Assembly: GCA_005884715.1 (NCBI GenBank)
Contig: VAZZ01000039.1
Coordinates: 1-16,054, forward strand
Length of the DNA stretch: 16,054 nt
From: Alphaproteobacteria bacterium
GTDB taxonomy: Bacteria > Pseudomonadota > Alphaproteobacteria > Rhizobiales > Aestuariivirgaceae
Direction of reading: 5' to 3'
Shown: in pieces, positions 6,776-14,038 of the stretch
How positions within the stretch are numbered: position 1 is the first letter of the stretch
Layout of the letters: each line of letters starts with the position of its first letter
The notes under the pieces: model-generated
Database searches by the model: none
Told to the model about the DNA's origin: nothing
Seen by the model: only the letters and a program-made list of their open reading frames with translations
Position numbers and translations under genes: made by a program

Positions 6776-7477
6776 ATGGCTGATTCATCGAGCACCCGCC
6801 ATTTGCATATCGAGTTCAAGAATGTCGCTGTCGAGAACAAGGCGAAATCCCGCACCGAAGGCCGCCCGATCTTCGAGCAGCAGGAGCAGGTCCATATCCG
6901 CTTTGTCGGCGACACCAAGAAAGAGCTCGTTGCGCCTGCGCATGAGAAATGCGCTCATGATCCCAACAATGGGCAGTGGATCAGCTATGCCCAGCTCTAT
7001 CACAAGCATTATGAGGCCTTCAAAAGCGGCCAGGTCGTCGTTGGCGAGGGAACGCCGATCGAGGAGCTGCACTTCATCGACGCTGCCAAGCGCGCCGAGT
7101 TGAAGGCCCTGCATGTCCATACAGCAGAAGCGCTGGCAGGGCTCGAAGGAGTCAATCTGACCCGGCTCGGCATGTATGGCCGGGAGCTGAAGGAGAAGGC
7201 GCAAGCCTATATCGACAAGGCGAAAGACAGCGCGCTCGAAACCCGCCTTGCTGCCGAGAATGCGCAGCTCAAGGCACGGCTGGAGGCCTTGGAAGCGCAG
7301 ATCGGCCGCGCGGCGCCAACCGAACAGCCAGCACCCGTTTTCGAAAGCTGGGACGATTCGGCACTCCGGGCCTTCATCAAGGAACGCACCGGGGCGTCCC
7401 AAAAGGGTAATCCATCGCATGCGACCCTGGTCCGCCAGGCTCAGGAGCTGTTTTCCGGCGAAGTAGAGGCTGCGTAA
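6776..7477 (+). CDS. Coiled-coil phage head/connector-region protein
   Basis: The start at ATG 6776 is chosen because AGAAAGGA lies just upstream. An earlier in-frame ATG at 6710 would put the hairpin inside the gene and adds a tail of unrelated character. The protein is 233 residues long. Residues 1-110 form a charged alpha/beta domain (HIRFVGDTKKELVAPAHEK). Residues 135-190 form a long helix with a coiled-coil pattern (LETRLAAENAQLKARLEAL). A C-terminal mini-domain has the pattern SWDDSALRAFIKERTGA then GNPSHATLVRQAQELF. That C-terminal pattern resembles small SAP/HeH-like helical modules, and I have seen it in phage proteins of unknown function. A structural or assembly role between capsid and adaptor is inferred from position. 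Confidence 0.65.
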   Translation: MADSSSTRHLHIEFKNVAVENKAKSRTEGRPIFEQQEQVHIRFVGDTKKELVAPAHEKCAHDPNNGQWISYAQLYHKHYEAFKSGQVVVGEGTPIEELHFIDAAKRAELKALHVHTAEALAGLEGVNLTRLGMYGRELKEKAQAYIDKAKDSALETRLAAENAQLKARLEALEAQIGRAAPTEQPAPVFESWDDSALRAFIKERTGASQKGNPSHATLVRQAQELFSGEVEAA

Positions 7478-8173
7478 ATGGGTATCCTATCTGTAATTCA
7501 GAATGTCTCCGCTTCGATCTCGATCACGAAGCCGGAAGCGGTATTCAGCTCGCAGGAGCGCGAGCATTTTGAATTGCAGGTCCTGGCCAACGCTTGCGCC
7601 AGCTATATCGCCAAGGACTATGAATGGCAGGCGCTGAAGACGCTCGCCACGCTCACCGGTGACGGAATACTGACGGCCTTTTCCTTCCCTGATGACTATG
7701 ACCGGATGTTGAAGAAGGCTGAGCTTTGGTCTGATCGAAACGCCAAGCCCCTAGGCCACGTCGCCGATACCGACCGTTGGCTTGAACTGGAAGTCCGGCA
7801 ATTCGGCTTCGTCAGCGGGCTGTGGTCGATCTTCAGTGATCAGGTCAACATCAAGCCGGCGCCGGCGTCGGGCGAGCTGATCAAGTTCTACTACATGTCG
7901 AATAAATGGGCGCGCGACGACGCCGGCACACCCAAAGCATCATTCTTGCTCGACACCGATGTCTTCCGCCTCTCCGAGCCGCTGCTCGAGCTCTGCATGA
8001 TCTGGATGTGGAAATCGAAGAAGAAACAGCCCTATGCGCAGGAGCAGGATGACTACGAGAATGCCAAGGAGAAGCTGATCGCCGCTGACAAAGGCTCGCG
8101 CATTCTCCGTATCGGCCAGGACCGCAGCTCGCGCGGTGTCCAGATCGCCTATCCCGTGTCGATCGTGCCCTGA
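7478..8173 (+). CDS. Head-tail adaptor (connector) protein, P22 gp4-like type
   Basis: This 231-residue protein begins right after the preceding stop, with GAGG nine bases upstream. It is mostly helical at both ends, with Trp/Tyr-rich middle strands (FSFPDDYDRMLKKAELWSD, ELIKFYYMSNKWARDD). A DYxW element (AKDYEWQALKTLATL) near residue 45 is common in adaptor proteins that dock under the portal. The C-terminal region LDTDVFRLSEPLLELCMIWM followed by KKKQPYAQEQDDYENAKEKL also fits. Adaptors of this type form the ring joining portal to tail. The assignment rests on remembered style, gene order (after capsid, before the nozzle-like gene) and length. A different connector family is possible. Confidence 0.65.
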   Translation: MGILSVIQNVSASISITKPEAVFSSQEREHFELQVLANACASYIAKDYEWQALKTLATLTGDGILTAFSFPDDYDRMLKKAELWSDRNAKPLGHVADTDRWLELEVRQFGFVSGLWSIFSDQVNIKPAPASGELIKFYYMSNKWARDDAGTPKASFLLDTDVFRLSEPLLELCMIWMWKSKKKQPYAQEQDDYENAKEKLIAADKGSRILRIGQDRSSRGVQIAYPVSIVP

Positions 8174-9750
8174 TGGCCGGCCTTCGTCGTCAAATCACCC
8201 CTGCTTCGGGGCAGATGCAGTCCAGGCCCAAGACGTTCCTTGCGCCGATCGAGGGCTGGATACAGTCCGAAAGCCTGGCGATCTACAAGGAGGCCGGAGC
8301 CTCCGTCCTTGAGAACTTCTTTCCGACCACCCGCGGGATCAGGCCACGCGGCGGATTGCTTCGGCATGCCACAATCGATGATGGCGTCATCAGCCTCATG
8401 GCCTGGCGCAGCGGGACGGCTGAGAGGCTTTTCGCGTCCGATGTGGATTCGATCTACAATATTACAGCACCAGCGAGCCCAACGGTTCAGCCTGCGGCCG
8501 ATGTGACGGGCCAGACCAGCGGGTTCTATTCATCGACCATGTTTGCCGGCACCGGCGGCGATTTTCTGGTGGCGGTCAACGGCACCGATCTCCGGCAGCT
8601 CTACAACGGCTCTGCCTGGACAACGCTGCCGGCCATCACCGGCGTTTCATCGGCCACGCTTTCCTATGTCTGGGTGTTCAAGAACCGGCTGTTCTTCGTC
8701 CAGAAGGACACCATGAACGCCTGGTGCCTGGCGGTCGATGCGATCGGGGGTGCTGCAACACAAATATCGCTCTCGGGTGTCTTCAAGAAAGGCGGCTCGC
8801 TGCTGTTCGGCGATACCTGGTCGGTCAATTCGGGCGACGGCCTCGATGACGTCTGCGTGTTCGTCTCAACGACAGGCGAGGTGGCGATGTTCGCTGGGAC
8901 CAATCCGGCCGATCCAACCGCCTGGGGCCAGATCGGCCGCTATGACATCGGGCGGCCTCTGGGGCCGAATGCTTTTATCCGAGCCGGCGGCGATCTCGTC
9001 ATAGCAACGATAGATGGAATGATCCCGCTGTCGGCGGCGATGCAGAAGGATCCTGCGGCACTGACGCTTTCGGCCGTGACGCGAGCGATCGAGGATGAGT
9101 GGAAGCGCCAGGCGGTGGCGCGGGAAACCTCGCGGCAATGGTCATGCGTCAAATGGGTCGCCCGGAACATGGGCATCATTGGTCTGCCGACAGTCGGAGC
9201 ATCGGAAGTCTGCTGCTATGTCGTCAATCTGCTGACCGGGGCATGGGCCAAGTATACCGGCTGGGACGTCTCGGCGTTGGTCGATGTCGGCAACCTGATC
9301 TACGTAGGCAGCCCGGGCGGCGGGGTCTTCATTGCCGAGGCAGGCGGGACCGATGATGGCGCGGCCTATTTCTCGACCTTCGTCGGCCTTTATGACCATG
9401 TGAAAAGCCCGATGGTCAACAAGACCGCCAAGATGGCGCGCACATCCTGGATCTACCGCCTGCCTTTCATCTCGCGGGTATCGTTTTCCTTCAACTACAA
9501 GAAGACTCTGCCGGCCTATCCGAACGCGGCTGTGCATCCGTCTCTCGACGTCTGGGACGTCGGGCTCTGGGATGTCGCCCTGTGGGATGCCGGTACGGCC
9601 GAACAAGTCAAGACCGAATGGGTGTCCGTCGCCGGCAACGGCTTCGCGCTGGCGCCGAATATCCAGATCAGCAATTCACACACAGCGCCACCCGAAGCGG
9701 AATTGATCTCGATCGATCTGCTCTACGGGACAGGCGGGATCGCCGTATGA
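8173..9750 (+). CDS. Tail nozzle/hub-like protein (T7 gp12 or P22 gp10 type)
   Basis: This 525-residue protein starts at an ATG overlapping the previous stop (TGATG), without a clear Shine-Dalgarno, so it is probably translated by coupling. The N-terminus contains KEAGASVLENFFPTTRGIRP followed by a GGLLRHATI strand, a pattern I know from large beta-rich tail proteins of podoviruses. The rest is a long series of beta strands with Trp and Gly turns, consistent with propeller-like blades, such as LSYVWVFKNRLFFVQKD and VDVGNLIYVGSPGGGVFI. Near residues 461-475 there is a short WDVGL-WDVAL-WDAGT repeat. Proteins of this class form the tube below the connector and keep packaged DNA inside. Size and position support the call; the exact family is uncertain. 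Confidence 0.65.
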   Translation: MAGLRRQITPASGQMQSRPKTFLAPIEGWIQSESLAIYKEAGASVLENFFPTTRGIRPRGGLLRHATIDDGVISLMAWRSGTAERLFASDVDSIYNITAPASPTVQPAADVTGQTSGFYSSTMFAGTGGDFLVAVNGTDLRQLYNGSAWTTLPAITGVSSATLSYVWVFKNRLFFVQKDTMNAWCLAVDAIGGAATQISLSGVFKKGGSLLFGDTWSVNSGDGLDDVCVFVSTTGEVAMFAGTNPADPTAWGQIGRYDIGRPLGPNAFIRAGGDLVIATIDGMIPLSAAMQKDPAALTLSAVTRAIEDEWKRQAVARETSRQWSCVKWVARNMGIIGLPTVGASEVCCYVVNLLTGAWAKYTGWDVSALVDVGNLIYVGSPGGGVFIAEAGGTDDGAAYFSTFVGLYDHVKSPMVNKTAKMARTSWIYRLPFISRVSFSFNYKKTLPAYPNAAVHPSLDVWDVGLWDVALWDAGTAEQVKTEWVSVAGNGFALAPNIQISNSHTAPPEAELISIDLLYGTGGIAV

Positions 9751-10187
9751 GGGCCGTCCTTGGCTGCGACGATGCAGTGGCGCGCTTCGTTTCCGATCAG
9801 ATACCATTCGGTGGCACCGGCGGGTTTGCACCATGCACGGCAATGGGCGTCGCCAACGATGAGGATTTCCTGGTCGGAGGTTTTGTGTTCCATAACTATG
9901 AGCCCGCCATCGGCGTGATCGAGATCAGCTTCGCCGGCACCGCGCGGCATTGGCTGACCAGGCCAGTCCTGTATGCGGCGTTTTCGTATGTCTTCAATCA
10001 GCTTGGGTGCCAGCTGGCATGCTCGCGAACACCGGCCAGCCTCAGGCATGCCTGCCGGATCGCGCGGGCCTATGGTTTCAAGCAGGTCCTCGTTCCGCGT
10101 CTCTTCGGTCGCGGTGAGGACGGCATCCTCTCGACGCTCACGGTCGAAGACTGGCGAGCCAATGGTTTCCACAAGGAGAATCGCTGA
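9747..10187 (+). CDS. GNAT-like phage protein in the tail cluster
   Basis: The start is ATG 9747, overlapping the previous stop as ATGA. An earlier in-frame ATG at 9582 lies deep inside the preceding gene and is rejected. The protein has 146 residues. Strands GGFVFHNYEPAIGVIEISFAG are followed by a helix WLTRPVLYAAFSYVFNQLG. A motif ASLRHACRIARAYGFKQVLV then resembles the C-terminal part of GNAT acetyltransferases (helix, Gly-Phe, strand). A classical acetyl-CoA loop (R/Q-x-x-G-x-G/A) is not obvious, so the enzyme may be divergent or only share the fold. GNAT-like genes occur between tail genes in many podoviruses, where their substrate is generally unknown. Confidence 0.6.
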   Translation: MRAVLGCDDAVARFVSDQIPFGGTGGFAPCTAMGVANDEDFLVGGFVFHNYEPAIGVIEISFAGTARHWLTRPVLYAAFSYVFNQLGCQLACSRTPASLRHACRIARAYGFKQVLVPRLFGRGEDGILSTLTVEDWRANGFHKENR

Positions 10188-10924
10188 TGGGCAAAAAATC
10201 GACGCCGAAAGCGCCCGATCCGATGCAGACGGCGGTGGCTCAGTCGAAATTGAACCAGTCCGCCGCCGGCATGAGCCAGCTGATGAGCATGGTCAATCAG
10301 GTCGGGCCGGATGGCTCGCTAACCTATTCGCAGGATGGCTATCGCGACTTTGTTGATCCATTCACCGGCAGGATCACCAAGATCCCCAACTATACGGCGA
10401 CAACGGCGCTGTCCGATGCTCAGCGCGGCATCAAGGAAAACCAGGACGCCGCTCAGTTCAATATGGCTGACTTGCTGAGGACTTTGACGGGCAAATTCAA
10501 GGGCACCCTCGATACGCCGTTTTCTCTCAACAATGAGGACGTGGAAAATTCCATCGTCGGGACAGGGAGTCGATGGAGGCCGACATGCTGGCGCGCGGAA
10601 TCCGGCCTGGCTCGGCAGCGTATGATACCTTCAAGCGAAACCAGGGCGAGAAGGAAAACGACGCCTGGAACCAGATCTTCATCAATGCGCGCGACCAGGC
10701 CATCAATGAAAAGCTCACCGAACGCAACCAGCCGTTCAAGGAGTTCGCGGCACTGCTCAGCGGATCGCAGATCGACCAGCCGCAATTCGGCGCGACGCCC
10801 GGCGCCAATGTTGCAAACACCGACTATGCGGGTTTGGTCAGCCAGAACTATCAGGCCAAGCTTGCGGCGCAGCAGGCGAAGCAGCAAGGTCTTAACGATC
10901 TCATTGGTGGTCTGTTTGGTGTAG
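10187..10924 (+). pseudogene. Tail/internal virion protein, N-terminal fragment of a frameshifted gene
   Basis: The ATG at 10187 overlaps the previous stop (TGATG), with AAGGAGA upstream. Residues 1 to about 122 read as a normal phage protein: GKKSTPKAPDP, NQVGPDGSLTYSQDGY, VDPFTGRITKIPNYTATTAL, then LDTPFSLNNEDVENSIVG. From about base 10550 the frame becomes Arg/Ser-rich and is the wrong-frame reading of the real continuation, which lies in the -1 frame (10573-11166). Homologues as I remember them have a stretch of roughly 10-20 more residues at the joint, so an internal deletion that also shifted the frame is likely. The Arg-rich end is not expected to be functional. Confidence 0.6.
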
Positions 10925-11166
10925 GGGCTGCCTTCGCTGGAAATCCCTCGCTGAAATTCTCTGATCGCCGTCTCAAGACCGACATCGAGAAAGTCGGCAA
11001 GACCAACGACGGCCAAAACATCTATTCGTACCGGTATAAGGGCGGCAAGGGAATGCACCTCGGCATGCTGGCTCAGGAGGTGCAGAAAAGGACGCCCGAA
11101 GCCGTGGTCGATGTCGCCGGCTTCAAGGCCATCGATTACCGCAAAGCACTTCATCTGGGAGCATGA
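10573..11166 (+). CDS. C-terminal part of the same protein, with S74-type chaperone domain
   Basis: This frame continues the broken gene at 10187. A conserved helical region (MEADMLARGIRPGSAAYDTF, LTERNQPFKEFAALLSGSQ, NTDYAGLVSQNYQAKLAAQQ) leads to a Gly-rich hydrophobic segment (LIGGLFGVGAAFAG). It ends in an S74/intramolecular-chaperone-like domain from about residue 129: FSDRRLKTDIEKVG, YSYRYKG, HLGMLAQEVQKRTPEAVV, GFKAIDYRKAL. In the known endosialidase chaperone family a Ser and a Lys five residues later carry out self-cleavage; Ser130 and Lys135 here keep that spacing. In spikes this domain helps trimer folding and is then cut off. Translation could begin at 10573, but the N-terminal half is expected to be needed. 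Position says tail or internal virion protein. Confidence 0.65.
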   Translation: MEADMLARGIRPGSAAYDTFKRNQGEKENDAWNQIFINARDQAINEKLTERNQPFKEFAALLSGSQIDQPQFGATPGANVANTDYAGLVSQNYQAKLAAQQAKQQGLNDLIGGLFGVGAAFAGNPSLKFSDRRLKTDIEKVGKTNDGQNIYSYRYKGGKGMHLGMLAQEVQKRTPEAVVDVAGFKAIDYRKALHLGA

Positions 11167-11169
11167 CCC

Positions 11170-11271
11170 ATGCCGAATAACATCTTTGGCAAAGGCGGCA
11201 TTTCCTTGCCTCAGGATCTGGAGCGGCAGCGCGAACTTGCGCGCGCCATCAAGGTCGGTCATGCGCGCTGA
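11170..11271 (+). CDS. Very small ORF of 33 residues after the S74 gene
   Basis: The ATG at 11170 lies three bases after the previous stop, with CTGGGAGC upstream as a possible ribosome-binding site. The product starts MPNNIFGKGGISLPQDLERQ and then has a short helix with Arg and Glu. Spacing and ribosome-binding site support translation. The function is unknown, and it may be a remnant of a longer internal virion protein. Confidence 0.4.
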   Translation: MPNNIFGKGGISLPQDLERQRELARAIKVGHAR

Positions 11272-11340
11272 TGAGCGGCACCTTCTACCTTCGCAGCCCT
11301 AACCACCTAGCGCCGTGAATTTGCGTTTCTCCGTTCCGTC

Positions 11341-11376
11341 ATGCCCAGAAAGGGTGCTCCCTATCACTTCCAATGA
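11341..11376 (+). other. Near-copy of the tail fibre start, 11-residue ORF
   Basis: The bases ATGCCCAGAAAGGG at 11341 nearly repeat the true start ATGCCCAGAAACGG at 11385, and the frame gives MPRKGAPYHFQ before a TGA that overlaps the fibre ribosome-binding site. There is no Shine-Dalgarno before 11341, so translation is doubtful. It is either a duplication remnant or a leader ORF. Confidence 0.3.
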
Positions 11377-11384
11377 GGTAATCC

Positions 11385-12836
11385 ATGCCCAGAAACGGCT
11401 CCGGCATATATGGTCCACCGCCCGGCACTGCCGCGGTGCCCAACACGACGATCGAAAGCGCCGATTACAATGCCGTCGTGGCTGACATGTCCCAGGCTCT
11501 CACCGAGAGCGTCAATGTCGGGGGTACGGCTCCCTTCCAGGCCAACCAGTCGATGGGCAACAATAAGCTGACGGCCATGGCAGCCGGAAGTGCTGCCGCA
11601 GATAGCGCGAACTTGTCTCAGGTTCAATCTGACATCGTCGCCCATGCCACTGCCGTTGGCGGAACCGTAGACGCCGTCACGGCGACCTTCTCCCCAGCCT
11701 TCGCAGCCTATACGGCCAAGATGCGTTTCCGCTTCACCGCCGCGGGCGCGAATACGGTCGTTGCTCCGACGGTCAATGTGGATGGCCTCGGCGTCAAGAC
11801 AATCAAAAAGCTGAACAGCGTGGCGCTCGCGGTTGGTGACATCGGTGGTTCCGGGCATATCTGCGACTGCGCCTATAACGGCACCGATATCATCTTGCTG
11901 AACCCTGCACTTGCTCCAGGGGACCGCGCGAACACCTACATGGCAAAGCAGACCTTCAACGGGCCGCTCGTCAAGGGCACGACTACCCTTGCCGATGCCG
12001 CGACGATCGTATGGGATTTGTCCACGGGCTCCGACTTTCAAGTCACGATCACCAGCAACCGCACCCTCGGTGCCTTCACCAATGGCATGGTGGGCCAGGA
12101 GGGCATCCTCAGAGTCATTCAAGACGGCACTGGCGGATGGACATTGAACTTCAGCAATGCGGTCTATGATTTCTGGGGACCATCGATCGAGAATATCGCG
12201 CGCGGCGCGAATGATGTGACGGAATACGATTTCAAGGTGCTTTCTGCCGGGTCGATATTCCTGAAGCGCAGGGGTTCAACCTCGATCCGTGAAGGCGGGC
12301 GGGATTTCCTCGATGAGAAGACCGCAGCCGCCAGCGCCACCATTGATTTCGTGCTGACCAAGTGGCTGCAACTCTATGACCGCTTTGAGATTGATTTCGA
12401 CCAGGTTCTAGCGGCGACGGACAATGCTGAGCTATGGCTTAGGACAAGTACCGATGGCGGCGCTACCTATGCCGCCAGTGCCTCTAGCTACCAGTGGCGT
12501 TTCGATCGGGTGCGAAACAATGTCGGTGATAGCAACAGTAGCGGTGGTGACATCCGGATCAACCTCATCAGCAGTGACGTAACAACCGGGCTCAGCAATG
12601 TTGCTGGCGAAACAGCCGAAGGTACTGTCAAGATCTACAGTCCTGCGGTGGCGACGGCGCCTCGCAAGATCACATGGGAGTCGATAAACTATCCGGCGAA
12701 CGCCGGTTCCGCTTTTAACTTCGTCCGCGGCGTCGGCATTCGCGACACCAATGCCGATGTGGATGCGATCCGCTTCCTGCTCAGTTCAGGCAACATCACT
12801 TCCGGCGCTTTCCGCCTCTTCGGCGTCAGGAAATAA
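11385..12836 (+). CDS. Tail fibre / receptor-binding protein
   Basis: This 483-residue protein has a clear GAGG seven bases before ATG 11385. The N-terminus (MPRNGSGIYGPPPGTAAVPN) is typical of phage fibres that attach to the tail. Residues 48-82 contain a collar-like element (FQANQSMGNNKLTAMAAGSA then DSANLSQVQ) found at the start of many fibre shafts. The middle (205-300) is beta-rich, with a strand-turn pattern WDLSTGSDFQVTITSNRTLG and GQEGILRVIQDGTGGWTLNF. The last 180 residues are Ser/Asn/Ala-rich with Trp strands (YQWRFDRVRNNVGD), likely the receptor-facing tip. Host recognition on the cell surface is inferred. A low-GC, variable-looking C-terminus fits exchange between phages. Confidence 0.75.
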   Translation: MPRNGSGIYGPPPGTAAVPNTTIESADYNAVVADMSQALTESVNVGGTAPFQANQSMGNNKLTAMAAGSAAADSANLSQVQSDIVAHATAVGGTVDAVTATFSPAFAAYTAKMRFRFTAAGANTVVAPTVNVDGLGVKTIKKLNSVALAVGDIGGSGHICDCAYNGTDIILLNPALAPGDRANTYMAKQTFNGPLVKGTTTLADAATIVWDLSTGSDFQVTITSNRTLGAFTNGMVGQEGILRVIQDGTGGWTLNFSNAVYDFWGPSIENIARGANDVTEYDFKVLSAGSIFLKRRGSTSIREGGRDFLDEKTAAASATIDFVLTKWLQLYDRFEIDFDQVLAATDNAELWLRTSTDGGATYAASASSYQWRFDRVRNNVGDSNSSGGDIRINLISSDVTTGLSNVAGETAEGTVKIYSPAVATAPRKITWESINYPANAGSAFNFVRGVGIRDTNADVDAIRFLLSSGNITSGAFRLFGVRK

Positions 12837-12840
12837 CGCC

Positions 12841-12900
12841 ATGACCACGACCGCCATCGTCAAATATGCTTTCGCCGTCATGTTGGCGACAGCTCCATGA
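12841..12900 (+). CDS. Possible leader-like hydrophobic ORF of 19 residues
   Basis: The ATG at 12841 follows the fibre stop by four bases and has AGGA nine bases upstream. The product MTTTAIVKYAFAVMLATAP is hydrophobic. Its stop overlaps the start of the next ORF as ATGA. It could be a tiny membrane peptide or simply feed ribosomes to the holin-like gene. Confidence 0.3.
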   Translation: MTTTAIVKYAFAVMLATAP

Positions 12901-13064
12901 CAACAGTTAAGAACTTCACGATAGCTGCCGCCGCGATCATCAGCCCCTTCTGGTTGGATATTCTGAAGGACATGTCGCAAGTCGCCGCGGCTCTGCTGCC
13001 ATTCTTCGGTATTGCGCTTGCGATTCTTCAAATCATCAAATTGAAGAACGACAAAGGCGAGTAG
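12897..13064 (+). CDS. Small two-helix membrane protein, candidate holin
   Basis: This 55-residue protein has its ATG overlapping the stop of the 19-residue ORF. It has two hydrophobic stretches, about residues 7-23 (FTIAAAAIISPFWLDIL) and 29-47 (VAAALLPFFGIALAILQII). These are separated by a short charged turn (KDMS), and the protein ends with a basic/acidic tail LKNDKGE. That is the layout of small class II holins, which open the inner membrane to release endolysin. It stands directly after the tail fibre gene, a common holin place. The endolysin is 1.5 kb downstream, beyond a minus-strand island. Other small membrane roles are possible. Confidence 0.5.
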   Translation: MTTVKNFTIAAAAIISPFWLDILKDMSQVAAALLPFFGIALAILQIIKLKNDKGE

Positions 13065-13098
13065 GCCGCCTGCCAACTTTTAGCCTTGCCCTGCCAAG

Positions 13099-13308
13099 TC
13101 AACGTTTGCCATCCTTGGCGAAGAGCTGCGTCAGGCCAACTGCCAATCGCTGCAGGATATTGGCTGGAACATGGTAGGCGGTCACGATCCCGTCGTTTGT
13201 TTCAAGACTCAGGATCGGATTCTCGTAACCCTTGGCGCCGCCGACGCTGAGCGTCTTGACATCGGCGAACTCGCTTACGAAATCCGTTTTCGTCCCGGCC
13301 TTTTTCAT
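13099..13308 (-). CDS. Small unknown protein of the minus-strand island
   Basis: This 69-residue protein starts four bases after the stop of the upstream minus-strand gene, with GAGAAA before ATG. It is soluble and charged, with a strand pair (NPILSLETNDGIVTAYHVP) and a C-terminal amphipathic helix (NILQRLAVGLTQLFA). The pattern S-L/I-x-T-x-D then VP/LP then an I/L-rich helix is weakly shared with the neighbouring 57-residue protein, so the two may be old paralogues. No known domain is recognised. It is the last gene of the island and converges on the phage late genes. A host-benefit or exclusion role is only a possibility from its position. Confidence 0.5.
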   Translation of the reverse strand: MKKAGTKTDFVSEFADVKTLSVGGAKGYENPILSLETNDGIVTAYHVPANILQRLAVGLTQLFAKDGKR

Positions 13309-13312
13309 TTTC

Positions 13313-13486
13313 TCATGCGCCTCGCGGGTTTTTGGCAGTCAAAATGCGGATCAGGTGAGCGCCAAGCGAGACCGGCAGATTGAGGATTATAAGGCCCGAA
13401 TCCTCGGTATCGAAAGTTATGGAAATCGACTTTCCATCGGCGGCGACTTTTGCCTCGCCGCTGCCATTGGGTTCGAATGCGGTCAT
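13313..13486 (-). CDS. Small unknown protein, probable paralogue of its neighbour
   Basis: The start chosen is ATG at 13486 because GAGGATC sits directly before it; a longer start at 13546 would add 20 residues but has a weaker ribosome-binding site. The 57-residue product reads MTAFEPNGSGEAKVAADGKS followed by ISITFDTEDSGLIILNLPVS and a helix LGAHLIRILTAKN. The strand-strand-helix layout resembles the downstream 69-residue protein. It lies in a tight tail-to-head series on the minus strand, which suggests one transcript. Function is unknown. Confidence 0.45.
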   Translation of the reverse strand: MTAFEPNGSGEAKVAADGKSISITFDTEDSGLIILNLPVSLGAHLIRILTAKNPRGA

Positions 13487-13564
13487 GATCCTCAAATCTC
13501 CAGCAACAACCAATCGCCAAGGCGGGCAATCTACCCGTCTTTTCATCGCGCTGTCTTCGCGGAT

Positions 13565-13843
13565 CTAGGCGTCCGGATTGCCGATCTTTGCCGGCTGGGC
13601 AATGACCGGGCAGGAATAAGCGTTGGGTTGATCGGCGATGCTGTTTTCGAAATTCGTGAACGGCATCCAATAAAGACAATAGGTGTTGCCGACATTGTCG
13701 CGCTCACGCGAATAATAAACGCCCTGCGCGTTCATATAGAGATAGGCCAGTATGCCGATCACCGCTACGGCGCTGCAGATGGCGAGATGAGCCAGCAACG
13801 TTGCCCGGTCACGGCGATTGTCAATCAGCACTGTATCGTTCAT
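13565..13843 (-). CDS. Single-pass membrane protein of the minus-strand island
   Basis: This 92-residue protein has a charged N-terminus (DNRRDRA), one clear membrane segment at about residues 15-37 (TLLAHLAICSAVAVIGILAY), and a C-terminal part with two Cys (TYCLYW and AYSCPV). By the positive-inside rule the N-terminus would be cytoplasmic and the Cys-containing part outside, where a disulphide is possible. GGGTGAAG lies upstream as ribosome-binding site, and the start overlaps the stop of a possible upstream reading frame. No family is recognised. An envelope-located phage accessory role, such as exclusion, is a guess. Confidence 0.5.
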   Translation of the reverse strand: MNDTVLIDNRRDRATLLAHLAICSAVAVIGILAYLYMNAQGVYYSRERDNVGNTYCLYWMPFTNFENSIADQPNAYSCPVIAQPAKIGNPDA

Positions 13844-14038
13844 TTGGACTTCACCCGCCAGTTAGCGACCACAAACCCCAAGGCGATTATAATCAGCGAC
13901 GCAAGGACTGCCCTGATCCCATTCCGTCATCACGATGAGCCATTTCGATCCAATGGCAACACCGAATAGCGCGACAAGGATCACCGGCATCGCCGCCAGT
14001 CTGCTCCCGCCGGTCTCGGGCCCTTCCGGCAGAATATC
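13840..14038 (-). pseudogene. Decayed small two-helix membrane gene
   Basis: Read on the minus strand, one frame carries protein-like sequence from about 14038 (DILPEGPETGGSRLAA) through ATG 13990 and a membrane stretch MPVILVALFGVAIGSKWLIV. It then ends at TAA 13862-13864 as a 42-residue product. The next frame, from about 13920, carries a second membrane stretch (RAVLASLIIIALGFVVANWR). Its TGA overlaps the start of the 92-residue gene as ATGA, the usual sign of a coupled real gene. Joining the two needs a frameshift near 13920. Either this is a broken two-helix protein, or the 42-residue ORF (13862-13990) alone is translated. There is no good start codon for the upstream coding-like part. 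Confidence 0.35.

Noticed and set aside
10530..10600. Programmed -1 frameshift in the S74 gene
   Set aside because: No X-XXY-YYZ slippery heptamer or obvious following hairpin was found by eye; a deletion is simpler.
11271..11318. 15-residue frame after the 33-residue ORF
   Set aside because: Too short to support, and it has no ribosome-binding site of its own.
13232..13969. Long plus-strand open frame of 245 residues over the minus-strand island
   Set aside because: It has no ribosome-binding site and no domain-like pattern. The minus strand has membrane segments, ribosome-binding sites and tight spacing, so this is an antisense shadow.
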